64,000 nucleotides of DNA from Phorcus lineatus (taxonomy: Eukaryota; Mollusca; Gastropoda; Trochida; Trochidae). A program made the position numbers and the translations under genes. The DNA is taken from NCBI GenBank assembly GCA_921293015.1, contig OV121091.1:35448839-35512838 (forward strand), read 5' to 3'. The first letter of the stretch is position 1; every line of letters begins with the position of its first letter. The notes beneath the pieces were generated by a model. That model saw only the letters and a list, made by a program, of their open reading frames with translations. It ran no database searches and had not been told where the DNA came from. Below, one piece after another: positions 1 to 12,000 of this stretch.

Positions 1-377
1 CGTATATGTCGCACCTGTTATTTAAAATAGGGGACAAGGAAAAGACAAACAATATTGGAAACTTGATCATACTTAAAGTCATACTTTTCATATTGGATAA
101 ACTTATAGATTTTGAGTTGTTGGTCGATGGCGAGTATTCAACAATTTTGATGATTAAAGTACATGGTGTTTTATCTATAGATCATGAACATTTGCTTTGT
201 GTCAATCTTCAGTTTTAATCCGTAGTTTTAATCCGTAAAATTTAGGCAACATCCAATTCTTTCTGATATAATGAATAAGGGTATAGAAGTGCTAGTACAT
301 AGCAAGTAAAATATTATCAAGCTACTGTGACTATATATCTTTTAAATTCCTTCTAATGATACATCCATTTCCCTATA
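1..377. other. Unannotated AT-rich segment
   Basis: Nothing recognisable here. The only open frame is short, low-complexity and resembles no known family. Confidence 0.6.
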
Positions 378-990
378 TACACTCTTCAAAAAAAGAAACG
401 CAAAAGTGATTCGGATAGTAATGTATTCGTTTATTAGCAGCCAAGCAATGCAATTATAATATTTCTTTCTATGACAGCATTGTGTAACTGTTTACAGCTA
501 AAGTTAAAAAAGGGGAAAATTTTACCTTTTTCGTTTCTTTAAGAAACATTTAACGATGTTGTCAAAAAAAGGTTGTTAAAAAAGTTTTTTAACATTATTC
601 AAATATGGTAAATTTAACCATAAAAGTCACATGATGTTTCACATTTCATTATTCGTTTTTGGATGGAAAAGAGGCTATAATAATGCCACGACTGAGATGC
701 AAAAAAAACAACGTGGCCATCGGTCAAACTGAAACCGTTGAGTCGCAATTTGAACTTGCCAAACATGTGAACGTTCATCAGAGCACCAGTTGATGGCTTT
801 TTGGTCAGTTCTTGATGACCCGAGATGTATGCATCTTAGAGTTACCAACAAAACCCAGAATTGTTACAACCGGGTCAACCACTTACGTTACCTTCGAGTT
901 ATAACCGTGTAGATTCCACAACACATTCACGTTTTGACAAAACGTTCCAACCAAACGTGCAGGAATCGTTTGCGTAAATTGGGTTTTAAT
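378..990 (+). mobile_element. Decayed Tc1/mariner transposon, 5' part
   Basis: A TA dinucleotide at 378-379 is followed by a Tc1-like terminal repeat (ACTCTTCAAAAAAAGAAAC). Some 300 bp further on is the start of a degenerate transposase. The same terminal motif, slightly changed, starts the better preserved Tc1 copy at 46.46 kb. No matching right end could be found, so the element is probably 3'-truncated or too decayed; the end coordinate is where coding similarity fades. Confidence 0.7.
683..985 (+). pseudogene. Tc1-type transposase pseudogene (DNA-binding region only)
   Basis: Reading from the ATG at 683 gives MPRLRCKKNNVAIGQ, then a helix-turn-helix-like stretch with AKHVNVHQSTS. This parallels MPRLNRAQRNNAIGRLQAG and FGVSRQTIS in the Tc1 transposase at 46.78 kb. 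Stops interrupt the frame after VHQSTS and twice more downstream, yet faint similarity to the RPRVTT linker region continues to about 985. The catalytic DDE half is absent. It is clearly dead. Family assignment is confident; the precise end is not. Confidence 0.7.
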
Positions 991-1508
991 ATTGATAATA
1001 ATAATTATAATTATCACTTGCGCTAGCTTATATGTACACTATTTACAAAGAGTAAACTGGAACAGTTAGGCGTGAGATTTGATGAACAGGAAAGTTTTTA
1101 GTATTCTCTTGACGGTCTCTTTTGCACACGATGCACACGAAAGTATCTAACTGTCAAGACTTTGGAAAAAATATTTGATAGTGCGACCATTTTCATCTAA
1201 AGAAGTATTTTTTTAAATTGTTTTTACGAATACATCTTAAATGGCATATACCTGTTTGTATTCTTTAAAGCCGTATCCTGTGGTAGGGTTTTGCCTTTAA
1301 TTTTTCCTAAAAAGAAATGAACCCTTTGATCAATAGTATTGATTGAAAACTTGTAAAGAGCAGGAAAGCCCTGAAAAGCGTTTGTGTCATACCCATTTTT
1401 AGGACAGTTATCATCATTTAGAACATCTGCACTAAGCAAAGTGAAGAGTTATTGTTCGAAACATCCACTTTTTCTTCAACTTTTGGGAAGTTGTAATAAT
1501 AATAATAA
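991..1508. other. Unannotated segment
   Basis: No gene or clear repeat is seen. It ends in a short AAT-rich run (about 1493-1508), which may be the target of the element that follows. Confidence 0.5.
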
Positions 1509-2179
1509 CTAGGACTGCCAAGGCAGTACTTAGGTCTTCAAGACTTCCTGCTTGAACTTCACACAGTGTTAGAGCTTCAATTTTAGTGCACTGCAGTTGA
1601 TTTAGCCGTATTCTGAAGCAAAAGGACGTTTTGTGTACGTTTTCAGTACGTAGCGAGACATAGGAGCGGAAGTGAGGTTTACTCGATGTACACGGCCTGC
1701 TGCCAGTTGAGGCAAGAAAGCAACAAGATCAAAATGTGAGGGGTATCTGGAGGGGAGGCACTAGAGGTTTGAAAGTTGAAAAAGGGTTAGTGTTTTCCTT
1801 CAGCGTGATCAGGTGCTTTGCCGACACTGGAATATAGTTCCCGAATGCTGGTACATAGGTTGAGGATGTTATTATATATAATTAATCAAGACTATGTCAG
1901 TCAGTCAGGTCAGGTCAGTCAGGCAGGCTTTTTTGCTCGCTTCTCTGCCTGTCTGATCAGAATTTGACAGTGCTTGACGCACTTGTGTGCATTTGCTCAT
2001 CTCGCACACGTTGACCATGCGTGCGGTCGTACGGACTTCTGCTTCAAAGAGCGATTTTGTCCTTCTGCAGCCTGTCAATTACGTGATAATTCATAAGACA
2101 TCGAAGAGTATTTCTTCAAACTTTTTCCCCATGTCGCATTTCTTGACAGGAAGGGTATTTTCCTTCAACTTTTCAAATT

Positions 2180-2500
2180 ACCCCTTGCTAACGCATTTAG
2201 AGAATCTTGATACAGGAGCGATGTAGAGTATTTCTTTCAACTTTTGCCCTTTCACACGTACAAGAGCGCATGTACCTGCATTTGGACATGTCACACGTCT
2301 TGACCGTCTTCAATATTGATGTTTTCCTCCAATTTTATGTAATCTAACCCTTGCTAACGCACTTGACGAATCTTACTACAAGAGTTCTGCGCACGTTCAG
2401 ATTTGACTTTATGCATATCTGTAAACTGCATTTCATCACGCTAGAGTGTGTTTTCCTTCAACTGTTTGCGATTTAACCCTTGCTAACGCACTTAATTCAC
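2180..2500 (+). repeat. Diverged internal repeats in copy A
   Basis: The phrase CCCTTGCTAACGCA(C/T)TT recurs near 2185, 2347 and 2476. Each copy is preceded by a TTTTCCTTCAACT-like stretch, giving about three units of 130-160 bp. Confidence 0.6.
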
Positions 2501-2539
2501 ATATAGTATGATGCAAAATTTGACTCTCTCTTGTGAACT

Positions 2540-3840
2540 GAAATGACTGTTCGCGATCGATTTTATTCTTGATTCTTAAAGACGTATTCGACTTTCATAA
2601 AACTGAGAATCACCCTGAAATTCCCAATGCCTAAGCTACATTATTGGAGATTTTCAGCTCTTCGAGCAAAGCAAGTATCTTCAGAGAAGAAGATTCTCGA
2701 AGATGCGTGGGGTCAGAAAATTGCAAAAATCCCAAAAACGCAATACGGCGGCCAAACTATTCATGCTAGGAATTCGCCATGGTTTACTTTTTTGCTCCAA
2801 ATGTAATTGTCTATCGTTTCAATTTAATTTCAAGTCTCTATGGGCATTTTGAAAATTTTTCCCATGTTAATCTTTCGAAATTTGGATCCTACTGTGCCTT
2901 TAACGCTTAATCCGATTAAGCCCCAAAGCTTATTGTGGCTTCTTCTCATTAAGCTCTATCAAACCGGAAAGTTTGGCTGCAATCGCTTTAGTGGTTTTGG
3001 CTGAATCGTGTTCACAAGAATCGTGGAATAATGAAAACCTATTTCTGGAACAAATAAGTTGAAAATGCGAGAAAACTATAATACTTATGAAATCGTCATG
3101 ATTTACTTTTTTGTTTGTACTGTTATGACGCTTCATTCAAAACAAGTTTCAAGTCTGTAGGTGCATTTTGAAAAATTACCCCATGTTAAAGTTTCGTCAA
3201 AAGATTTTTGCCGATTTTGATGGTTAATTGTGAACGAACATGACTGTTCGCGATCAATGTTTTAACAGTTTCAGCAAGTCCACATATAGGTCTGACATTC
3301 CTGAAATAATGGTGTAATTGTGAGTTTTAGAATTTGAGTTATCGCCCTTTGAACATGGTCACATCAGCTAAGATGCTCGAGTTTGAAAGGTTGCTTAGAA
3401 AAAAGTTTTAAAGTTATGACCTTGAAAAAGTCAAATTCAGAAATACAATGCTTCAGCTACATTCAGTATGAATTTCAGCTCTTAGATGCAAGTATCTTCA
3501 GAGAAGAAGATTGTCAAAGATGCATCGGTTGCGAAAATGCAAAAAAGTCAAATAAAGCAATATGGCTGCGCAAGTATGCAAGCTACGAATTCGCCTTGAT
3601 TTACTTTTTTGCTGCAAATGTACTTGCGCATCTTTTAAAAGAAGTTGCAAGTCTCTAAGTGCATTTTGAAATTTTTTTCAATGTTAATTTTTGAAAGTTT
3701 GAGTGGTACTGTGCCTTTAACGCATGATCCGATCAAGCTGAAAAGCTTCGCCTGTCTATTCCTCAGTAAGGGCTATCAGCTTGCCAAATTTGGTCGAATT
3801 TGCTGCAGTAGTTTTGGCTGAATCCGATTCACAAAAAAAG
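2540..3840 (+). repeat. Internal tandem duplication, units of about 0.7 kb
   Basis: TGACTGTTCGCGATC occurs near 2546 and 3242. The sequence after each occurrence runs in parallel: AAGTATCTTCAGAGAAGAAGATT, then TTTACTTTTTTGCT, then ACTGTGCCTTTAACGC, then TTTTGGCTGAATC. The two halves are diverged. Copy B at 57.4 kb holds only one such unit. Confidence 0.75.
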
Positions 3841-3844
3841 TACA

Positions 3845-3879
<35 letters not shown>
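3845..3879. repeat. (AAT)n microsatellite
   Basis: About eleven uninterrupted AAT triplets lie just inside the right end of copy A. The matching place in copy B (near 58260) has only a few. Confidence 0.95.
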
Positions 3880-3880
<1 letters not shown>

Positions 3881-3926
3881 CAGGATAAAAACAATAGGTC
3901 TTCCAGACTTTGTCTTGAAGACCTAA

Positions 3927-6093
3927 TAATAATAATATATTGCATTTGATAATGCGCCACATCCACCCAAGTGAGTGCTCTGTGTAACAAGTAATGATGC
4001 TGTCATTGAAAAATCTTGAGCCCTTTTCTACCTTCAGTCTAATGAGATTTAACAGTACAGTTTTGCTGATTAATACATGTTTCCACAAAGCAGGAACGCA
4101 ATATCACAATGTATCACAATAGCACAACGCAGGAATGTTCCTCGAATGTCATGTACCTTTTTAAAGTTTTCAAAAGTCATTATACCTTTAGAATTATTAC
4201 AGATCTTCTTAAGATACTCAAACCCTATACTGTACTAATTTCAAATGAATAATGTTTTGTTTAATATTTGGTTGGGATAAAATATAATCAGTCTTCAGTA
4301 TAAATTCAGACCATGTATTCAAAATTCTTTTCCAATAAGGATTCTTACAGCCTTTTTAAATGAATCAATGTTATCTTATCTTATACTTTTCCAATTCAAT
4401 CAGTAATCACAACCTACCTTATTTAAATCTTTAACAAAGTCGTTAGGTGAGTAAACAGGGAAGATATTATATTACCAAAGAAGATAAAGCTAAGGATTTT
4501 AAACCGTTATATTACCAAGTCAGTGGTCTCTATAGTTTAAATTCTTTTTCTTGTTTTCATAAAACAGAGGAATTGTTGAGGGTGATGCAAAGAATTTCAA
4601 AATTACCTGACTGGCAGTCAAGATTCAAGTTCTAAATGCTTTTACAGGCCATTTCTTTCTATACTCATAATCAAGCCTGATCTTTCATAAAATTAAAAAG
4701 TTTCAAAAGTGGCTTTTACGCTTGAATAAAAATCATCTAAAAACATTGAGTGCCATCTGCTTACTGACCTATCTGTTCCTGACTATTTGAATTGATTCTC
4801 TTTTAAAAAAAGTATTTCTTTCTAAGCATACTACTGCCAAGAATTTCGGTCTGCAAAAAAGAAAAGTTAGGAGGATATTTGATCTTTGATATTTGATCTG
4901 CATGAATTACTTTTTGAAACGTACATGCTAATGCAAAATGGGAGATATGTCTATGCATTAGGAGCGTTTTTAAGAACAGAAGATTGTAGATCGTGACAAA
5001 TCAAGTGGTTATCAGTCTATCAGTATGCACACGTGGATGTTTTCTTAATTTTTTCACTTAATAGAAATGAAAGTTGTAAAAATAGTTTTAATAAAATGTT
5101 ATTGTTCTATTGACCATTGCAACAGGAGTATTGAAACCTTTTCTATTAATCTATTTAACCTTTATGCTCAAACTTCAAGCTTCTAGTGAAATTAAACTGT
5201 AGATTGACAGATGAAACAAGTTAATCCAAATATATTTAAACCTATATATGGGAATAGCTTTAAATGTACTTTTTATGTCATTTTATTTTCATTTACTCGT
5301 ACGATAATCATCGAAGAAAGTTTCACTGTTTGGTAAACGTTTACCCTTTTGTCGTTAATGAAGATGTTGATGAAATATGGATATATAACTAGGATATTTA
5401 ACCTGTTCAACTTTATTTTTCATATGACCATAAATTAAATAATCAAGACCATTTGACTCATTAAAGGTGAAAAACGTACATTTCCATGTATACACAATGT
5501 ATCTGCAAACAAAGCTGTCTCTTTATACATATTCTAGTTTCAAACACATTGTGTTTAAAAATCGGTGATATCAAAGTCAACACTTGGGTAGTGAAGAATT
5601 TCACGGTAATAAAATGATAACATTGATCTGTATTCGCTTCGAACATTCATCTACTCGAATCAACTCTTTCTCGGGAAGAAATGTCCTGAAAACCCTGAAA
5701 CGGAACAGAATGCAGCTTCAAGAGATGCCATAACTTTCGCGGTTTACTTTGTAGTATGAAGTAATATCCATAAACAGTTATGTCTCACGATTGAACGAAG
5801 TGCAACAGGTTCTTAACAAAAAAGTCTTAATCCTAGTTAAGTAAGCATACCTTGTGGGTAAAGTCAAAGTTGACAATTACCACAAAAAGAAATATTTAAT
5901 AGGCCTCATACAGACACATGATTATAAACTCTATCTGTTTCAAAACTATAAAATTGTATAAAATTAGCTACATCTGGCTTTTCACCTTAAGGACCATTGA
6001 TAAGATACACAACAGATTTGTAAACACTACAAACAGATGTAAATTGAAGGTTGAAGACTTTTTTTATCTTCGCATCTCTTTCATCATTCTTAT
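3927..6093. other. Unannotated AT-rich segment
   Basis: The short open frames have no recognisable domains, and no clear repeat or RNA gene is seen. Confidence 0.5.
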
Positions 6094-6490
6094 GAGTGAG
6101 TGAGTGAGTTGGGGTTTAACGTGCTTTGAACAATATTTCAGTTATTAAACACGTGGATGACAAGCATCCAAAATAGAGTGGACAGATGAGGGAGAAAGGG
6201 ATCGACAGGATGAGGGAAAAGACGGAAAGAAAGGCATAGTAAGAGATAGACAACAGGTTTTAGAAGGACTCAAATTTAGTCTGGCTTATACCCGTCGACC
6301 AGTCCAGCTTGGGTGTCCCTACCAGGAGCATGTAAGCTCCAGCTGGCATAGCTCTTGGGGTCTCTGAAGCACGCAAACCACCACACCACGATAAGGTATT
6401 GAGTCCAGTGGTGGTCATCATTCTTATAACAGGCAACGCGGAATTAAACCCGAGAATGCTCTCTTTATTGACAAATAGGCCAAACATATA
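6094..6490 (-). mobile_element. SINE-like repeat sharing the local SINE tail
   Basis: On the minus strand the repeat ends in a GTTTAACGTGCTTTG-like segment and a (CTCA)n tail, seen on the plus strand as GAGTGAGTGAGTGAGTT at 6094. This matches the 3' tail of the SINE at 6631-6948, but the upstream body differs and no tRNA-like head was found. It may be another SINE family, or a LINE 3' end sharing that tail. Confidence 0.5.
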
Positions 6491-6630
6491 ATAAGGTTAG
6501 ACTCTTGTTGACGCCTTTCACCTTAAATGTGTCCCCGCTGATTAGGTTACGACAACTTTCAATAATTCATTCCTTAATGTGTGCTCAGTTTTAAATGTTC
6601 ATATTGTGAAGAGGGGGGTTGTTAGAAATA

Positions 6631-6948
6631 GGTGAGGTGAGGTGAGTTGGTGTTTAACGCCGCTTTCAAGATTATTTCACGTATATCGCGGCTGCTAGTA
6701 TTATTGCAGGGAGAAAGCCCGCAACACCATTGTGGCTACGCATTGCGGTGAAACCTGCGAGCATCGGCTGGAACTAGCAAACCATGGGTGTTACTGCGCT
6801 GAAATTCAGTGTAGCATTGCACCCAAACCTGACTGTGTGTAGAACAGTTCTCTACTGCAGACAAAGTTGCCGAGCCCCTGGCGGGATTCGAACCACGGAC
6901 CTCCTGATCCGTAGCCGAACGCGCTAACCACTGCGCTATCCCGCCTCT
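6631..6948 (-). mobile_element. Full-length tRNA-derived SINE with target-site duplication
   Basis: On the minus strand it has a tRNA-like head (6871-6945), a unique body and a (TCACC)n-like tail ending at 6631. GTTAGAAATA at 6621-6630 and GTTTGAAATA at 6949-6958 flank it, a 10-bp duplication with one mismatch, so it is a complete retroposed copy. Truncated relatives occur at 23.74, 54.89 and 62.17 kb. Confidence 0.85.
6871..6945 (-). promoter_or_regulatory. tRNA-Arg(ACG)-like SINE head with pol III A and B boxes
   Basis: On the minus strand the head begins GGCGGGATAGCGCAGTGG and has A box TAGCGCAGTGG and B box GGTTCGAATCC, spaced as in a tRNA. The anticodon loop reads CTACGGA, as in tRNA-Arg(ACG), but the anticodon stem is mismatched. 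It is therefore read as an internal pol III promoter of a SINE and not as a working tRNA. Confidence 0.75.
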
Positions 6949-7066
6949 GTTTGAAATAGACTTCACTGTCTAACAAGATTATTTGGTTATGATAAATTTT
7001 CTGTAATAGATAACGTATTGAATCACACCTTTGTCAATAATTTTACGATTAAATAAAACCGTAATA

Positions 7067-7236
7067 TAAAAGCTGGTACACTTAACGGACATTTTGAAAA
7101 TATAAATTCCCTTTGTATGTCGTATGTCTAGACAACTCAGCAGACTGAACCATAAGAGAAAAGCTGAAACACATGATGGACATCCTGAAAATATAAATTG
7201 ACTTTGAACAACGGTAGGTCTACACTGTTCAGATTC
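7067..7236. repeat. Diverged tandem duplication, about 91-bp unit
   Basis: AAAAGCTGG...GGACATTTTGAAAATATAAATT from about 7067 is followed by AAAAGCTGA...GGACATCCTGAAAATATAAATT from about 7158. The two units agree over most of their length. Confidence 0.7.
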
Positions 7237-7875
7237 AGGTTTGATTGCAGATTTGTTGGTTGAGCTCTTAGTAGTATAGATGAACGTATATCATAAATGA
7301 AAAACGCAATATATACTGCAGCTTCGTATGTGGGAATTAAAGGTTTATCAGTCCAAACATTTTAAGTAGGTAAATGCTTTTTCTTGGTGACCAGTAAACT
7401 CAGAAAGAGAGTGGGAGAATCTAACATGAGAAAATAATCTTTTTAGGGTAAATATAAAGGTTACGGCTAGAATGTGTTATAGTAGCTATTATAACTGCTT
7501 AAGATTTAATTTTCCGAATGAGCTGTCTTGGTATTTTACATGTTATATATGTTTAGCCCCAAGTGCAAACAGAACTCATCTGTATTTTTTTAACAGTGAT
7601 ATTTATGAATGTTTAAATGCTGAACAAAAATAACTCGATTGATTTGTGCTCACTGAAAAGATACTTTACATTATATGACTCTCCGGCTGAAAGACGTTGC
7701 AAGGAAAACAGTCAACACAATACTTAATGTGTCAAAACATGTTGTGATAAGGTGGAATTTAATTAAAGCAGTTGTAGATGCACATATATTGACAATATTG
7801 GCTAAAAATTCTTTTCATGCCTACTCATCGTATTCCAAAGTTATCATACAATATGATGTTTTACTTAGACAGTAT

Positions 7876-8440
7876 TGGTAAAGTAACTTGGGCATCAAGC
7901 GTTAGATATTTATTGTTTTCTCATGGCTTTGGCTTTGTCTGGTTAAATCAAACTGTTGGTAATATTGATGCTTTTTTTTAAATATTTCGTAATCAAGCTG
8001 TAAGCATGTTTCATCAGGAATGGCAATCGAGTTTGAATAATAGCACACGCTATGACTGTTATAGGACATTTAAAAGTCTACTTCAGCCAGAAAAATATCT
8101 ATCGATACTTACATGTAAAGATTTAAGGTGTAGCCTGATTAAATTTAGATTAGGATTATTGAAGTTAATGGTAAATGAGGGAAGAAAGATGTCAATAGAA
8201 AGAAACCAAAGACTCTGTCCATTATGTAAAGATGCAGTTGAAAACGAAATCCATTTCATGTTTATCTGTAAACCATATGATGAAATCCGAAAGAAATTTT
8301 TACCTTATTATTACCTGTCAAAATCCCCGGAAGTAGCCTTTAGGTCATTAGTATCATCATGTGATGAACAAAATATTAAAAATTTGTCTTTGTATATAAA
8401 ATATGCTTATAAGTTAAGAGACGAATTGTTAAACACATAA
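7876..8440 (+). pseudogene. LINE polyprotein C-terminus (zinc-knuckle region)
   Basis: The frame reads SSVRYLLFSHGFGFVW, then a stop at 7979-7981, then stays open to 8440. Near the end is a Cys-His cluster, LCPLCKDAVENEIHFMFIC, the C-terminal zinc-binding module (zf-RVT type) of many invertebrate LINEs. It lies downstream of the RT domain and is thought to help bind the element's RNA. No RT or endonuclease domain remains in phase upstream. The in-frame stop and the truncation make it non-functional. Confidence 0.75.
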
Positions 8441-8537
8441 TTATACACTGTCATTTATTCAGTCCTTATGTAAACTCTGTAAACTGTATATGGGCCGGAG
8501 GCCTCGAATACAATAAACTTGACTTGACTTGACTTGA
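7876..8537 (+). mobile_element. 5'-truncated non-LTR retrotransposon (LINE) 3' end
   Basis: This is the C-terminal end of a LINE reverse-transcriptase polyprotein (7876-8440), a short 3' UTR with GGGCCGGAGGCCTCG, and a terminal pentamer run of (TTGAC)n at about 8510-8537. The order of coding end, short UTR and simple-repeat tail is what a 5'-truncated LINE insertion leaves. Its family differs from the CR1-like pair at 37-42 kb. Confidence 0.75.
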
Positions 8538-8938
8538 GTATAAAACATTTTCACAAAATATTTTCGAAATAATACGTTTTTCTTATTGAGTAATTCATAG
8601 TTTAAATTTTACATACCGATCCTATATTCATGAAGATAATGTTCTTTAGATGCGGGGAGGAGTCCAGATTCTATGCTAATATGTTTTTGCTACAATAACG
8701 ATTAATTGTGATATATATGTGATTTAAATTGCCTCACGAATAAACAAGTTTTTAATTGAATGTAGAGAAATGATTGAAAGACATCAGAGGCGATATAGGG
8801 AATTTATATATATACATTTATTCAAACCTTTTCAAATGCTATGTTCAGATATTCTCTTCGTGACCATTATTTACTTGTTTCTAAAACTTACTCAGTTAAC
8901 TGTAAATTGTGGCTTCCATTGCAACGGTCATGACAGTT

Positions 8939-9021
8939 TAGCGTCATCCTTAGTCAGTTTTAGCGTCATCCTTGGTCAGTTTTAGCGTCATCATTAGTCA
9001 ATTTTAGCGTCATCCCTGGTC
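8939..9021. repeat. 22-bp tandem repeat, about four units
   Basis: TAGCGTCATCCTTAGTCAGTTT is repeated with small changes at a period of 22 bp. Nothing shows a function. Confidence 0.9.
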
Positions 9022-12000
9022 TTTCCATTAGTCATGACTAACAAGCGAACAACACACGTTTAGAAAATGGAAGTATCACGTGCTAAAATCCTGACAGGCG
9101 TTAAACATGATACTTGATCTCCGTCGTAAGTTTCATTATTCTGTGACAACTTACGTGTTGGCAGTTAGTAGGAAAAGTTTGAAATTGAATCAATAAAAAT
9201 ATGTTATTCCGGGTTCCCGGGTAAAAGCTTTAAAAAAAACAACATTTTAAGTATTTAGCATGTATGACTTTTTATTGAATTTGGAAGCCTTTACTTGCGG
9301 TTTACCAGCAACAACTGAACACAAGCTTTTCGTTATTTCAAATACACAAATGTTGAAACATCGTGTAAAATCTTTGACATTTTATATGTTTTTGCTCTTC
9401 TATAACCCAGTAGTGGCTATTTGAATGTAAACGGTCATATGAACGTATAAATAAAAGTCTTTATTGATTTTCATCTTATTATTCACAGAATCGTGACTTT
9501 CGGTGTATATATATCCGTAAACCGAAATGTCACACTATTCCATTTTGAAAAAAGAAGTTGGTTACTATCGAATCTTTAGTGTTTAAACGTTATATGAAAT
9601 CAATTTGCATAATGTGCCAATTATAACGCACAGACAGTCGCATTTCGTTAAGTTAACATTTCTCGGGAACATGATTTTGCTCACATCACTTACTTATCAT
9701 CTTTACACATCCAATTCTTAACCAGAAGTTGTGAGAATTAGAAAAGAGTTATTTCTTGTCCAGGTTTTTTCACCAAATTGTTTTTCTATCATTGACTGTA
9801 ATGCTTCCTATTTTGAATTGTGTGAGTTCTTTATAGCCTTAGATTTAGCCATATTATATCTATTTTGGTTGCTGTTTTCTAATGTAGGCGTATTATGTAG
9901 TTTATTTTGCGGTTATTGATAAGTTGAATTGAGAATGTTATTCTTTGTTCAAATGTAGGATTTCTTGTTAAAAATAGGGAACATGCTATTTCTGTTTACT
10001 TATTTTGCAACGTGTTCTTTAAATATGACAGTATAATTTCCTTGAATCTCCATCGGAGATTATATAAAAAGGTGTATATCCGATTTGTAATTATCAGCCA
10101 ATTTTAGGTATGGCGTCGGTTTCAGTTTCAATTGTGGAAGGTTATACATATGTTGTTTCAACAAATATGTATTACTAAAATTTAGTTTTACGACATCGAA
10201 AAATGGATATTGAACAAAAGTATTAAAGAAATTGATAAAAAAAAACATGAATGACACGATGATTAACTCTGGTCTTATTCATGGCGCGTCTTATGCAGAC
10301 CCAGATATGCAGGGTGTCGTCGTTGTTTTATGAATCCCAAAAATCCTGTTAAATACCTTGAAATATTGTGTGGTAGTTAGTATTTAGAACTTTCATAGCT
10401 TTATCAACAATTCAATTTTATTGTTGAATATTTTTCACTTCGAGTAAAGAGATTACTTAAATTGTGAAAAAGCCATAAAGCCGTCGCAGTTTATACAATA
10501 CTTGTAATACATAAAGAGGCAGATTCATATTAATAACTTTTGTTTACTTCAGTGGTGAACAAGATTTGTGAGAAGAATTTTTGCTGATTTGAATTGAGGA
10601 AAATGGTATTTTAAAACAAAGTTATCCTAGCAAGCTTAAAGCAACACTTATGACAGAATAAACTCTAAATTAAATCTTTATTAAGCGTAAATCTTTTCTG
10701 CTTGGACTAAAAAAACATGCCAATATGTTTCTTTCTTTTTTTTGTGAGTTAAATTACATGAAGTGCGTAGAATTTTACGAAACAAGTAAAAGGAGTATGC
10801 AAACAAAAACACAAATGTATTTCTTGTGGTAAGTAAACAAATATACCATTACATATGTAGGACAGAAAACGTTTGAAACTCTCATTACTAGAGTACTATT
10901 GCAACACACGCGCTAATGCACAAGCCTACACTCAGAAGCACACAAAACCTAGTAAACAAAACCGAAAAATGTTCCTACTTTTGGTTTTCCTCTTGATCTT
11001 CTTTTCAGAAATTAGTTCGCTCCTTATATTCAAATATGAAAAAGGAAGTGAACAGGGATGTGTAAAACAAAAGATTGTTTACGATTTAGTAATAAAAAAT
11101 CATTCAAAAATGTAATGTTGATGCTCCGTATGAATACATTGCTTGCCAGAAGACCCCTGACTACAGCGTAAGCATGGTAAGCGTCATTGTAAAACTTCTC
11201 TAGCCAATCAAACAACATTAAAGTAGTATGTGTCACAAATCATTGCGACTAATCCTTGTACGAAGCAACACGTTGGTACTGACTTTGAGTTTGTTTTTGA
11301 GTTTATCACAATGAATCAATGCAATGTGATCAGGTTCACCTGTCAAACAGGATACAAACTTAGAATGATTTAGACATACTTGAATTAAAATAAGAAGTAT
11401 ACAATGTAACCTAATACGCAAAAAATTTGTCTTTTATATTAACTTCAATGATTTAAACTCATATTGAGACTTATTCCATAGAGGTATTTTAATTTTTGTT
11501 TTACTTTTGACAAGTTTGATTTGAAAAATAAACATATCACGCTGACATTTTTTATCATTTCATCATACGTCTTTTATGCAAACTACGTAAGTAAAGTAAA
11601 ACTAATTTGAAAAAAAAAGGAATATAAATATCGTCGTTGTCAAATATCAAATGATTAATAATTCTTTACAATTTTTAAGGTGGAAGCTTTTCTTGCTTCA
11701 TATTTATCAAAGATGACATGCTTTCTGAAAAGCCTTAGCTATGTATTGTAGTATAGCATACGTTTCAATTACTAGTTCCTACAGAAGAACACAGAAACTA
11801 GTTATTCTTTGTTCTAAAATTTTATTTCTTTAAAACAGCTTATAGAATGTTAGGGTTTCCTGAAATGGCAAAGGATGCTTTCTTTTTATTTGTAAATAAC
11901 ACAACCATATCTTTTGAATGCCACATTTCAAATCGTGAAAATTCAAAATATGGCGGCGACTTTTTTCACTTCGCTTATTTATAAAGCATTCGAAATGTTG

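Larger units (their letters stand above)
1509..3926. mobile_element. Hairpin-ended dispersed repeat, copy A (non-autonomous, unclassified)
   Basis: The left end CTAGGACTGCCAAGGCAG and the right-end hairpin (3895-3926) recur at both ends of a shorter copy at 57424-58328. Both ends can fold: the left has ACTGCC-AA-GGCAGT and the right has AGGTCTTCC paired imperfectly with TTGAAGACCT. The 14-mer TAGGTCTTCAAGAC at 1531-1544 recurs inverted at 3913-3926, so a short terminal inverted repeat is present. AAT-rich DNA flanks both sides. The inside carries no protein-coding frame and contains large diverged internal repeats. The superfamily is unknown to me; it resembles a non-autonomous DNA transposon. 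Confidence 0.7.

Noticed and set aside
3756-4088. 110-residue protein with a poly-Tyr tract
   Set aside because: The tyrosines come from the (AAT)n microsatellite read on the minus strand.
6871-6945. Functional tRNA-Arg gene
   Set aside because: A and B boxes are good, but the anticodon stem is mismatched and the sequence continues into a SINE body with a target-site duplication.
6736-6966. 76-residue minus-strand frame (IAQWLARSATDQEVRGSNPA type)
   Set aside because: It is the translation of the SINE's tRNA-like head, a well-known spurious protein.
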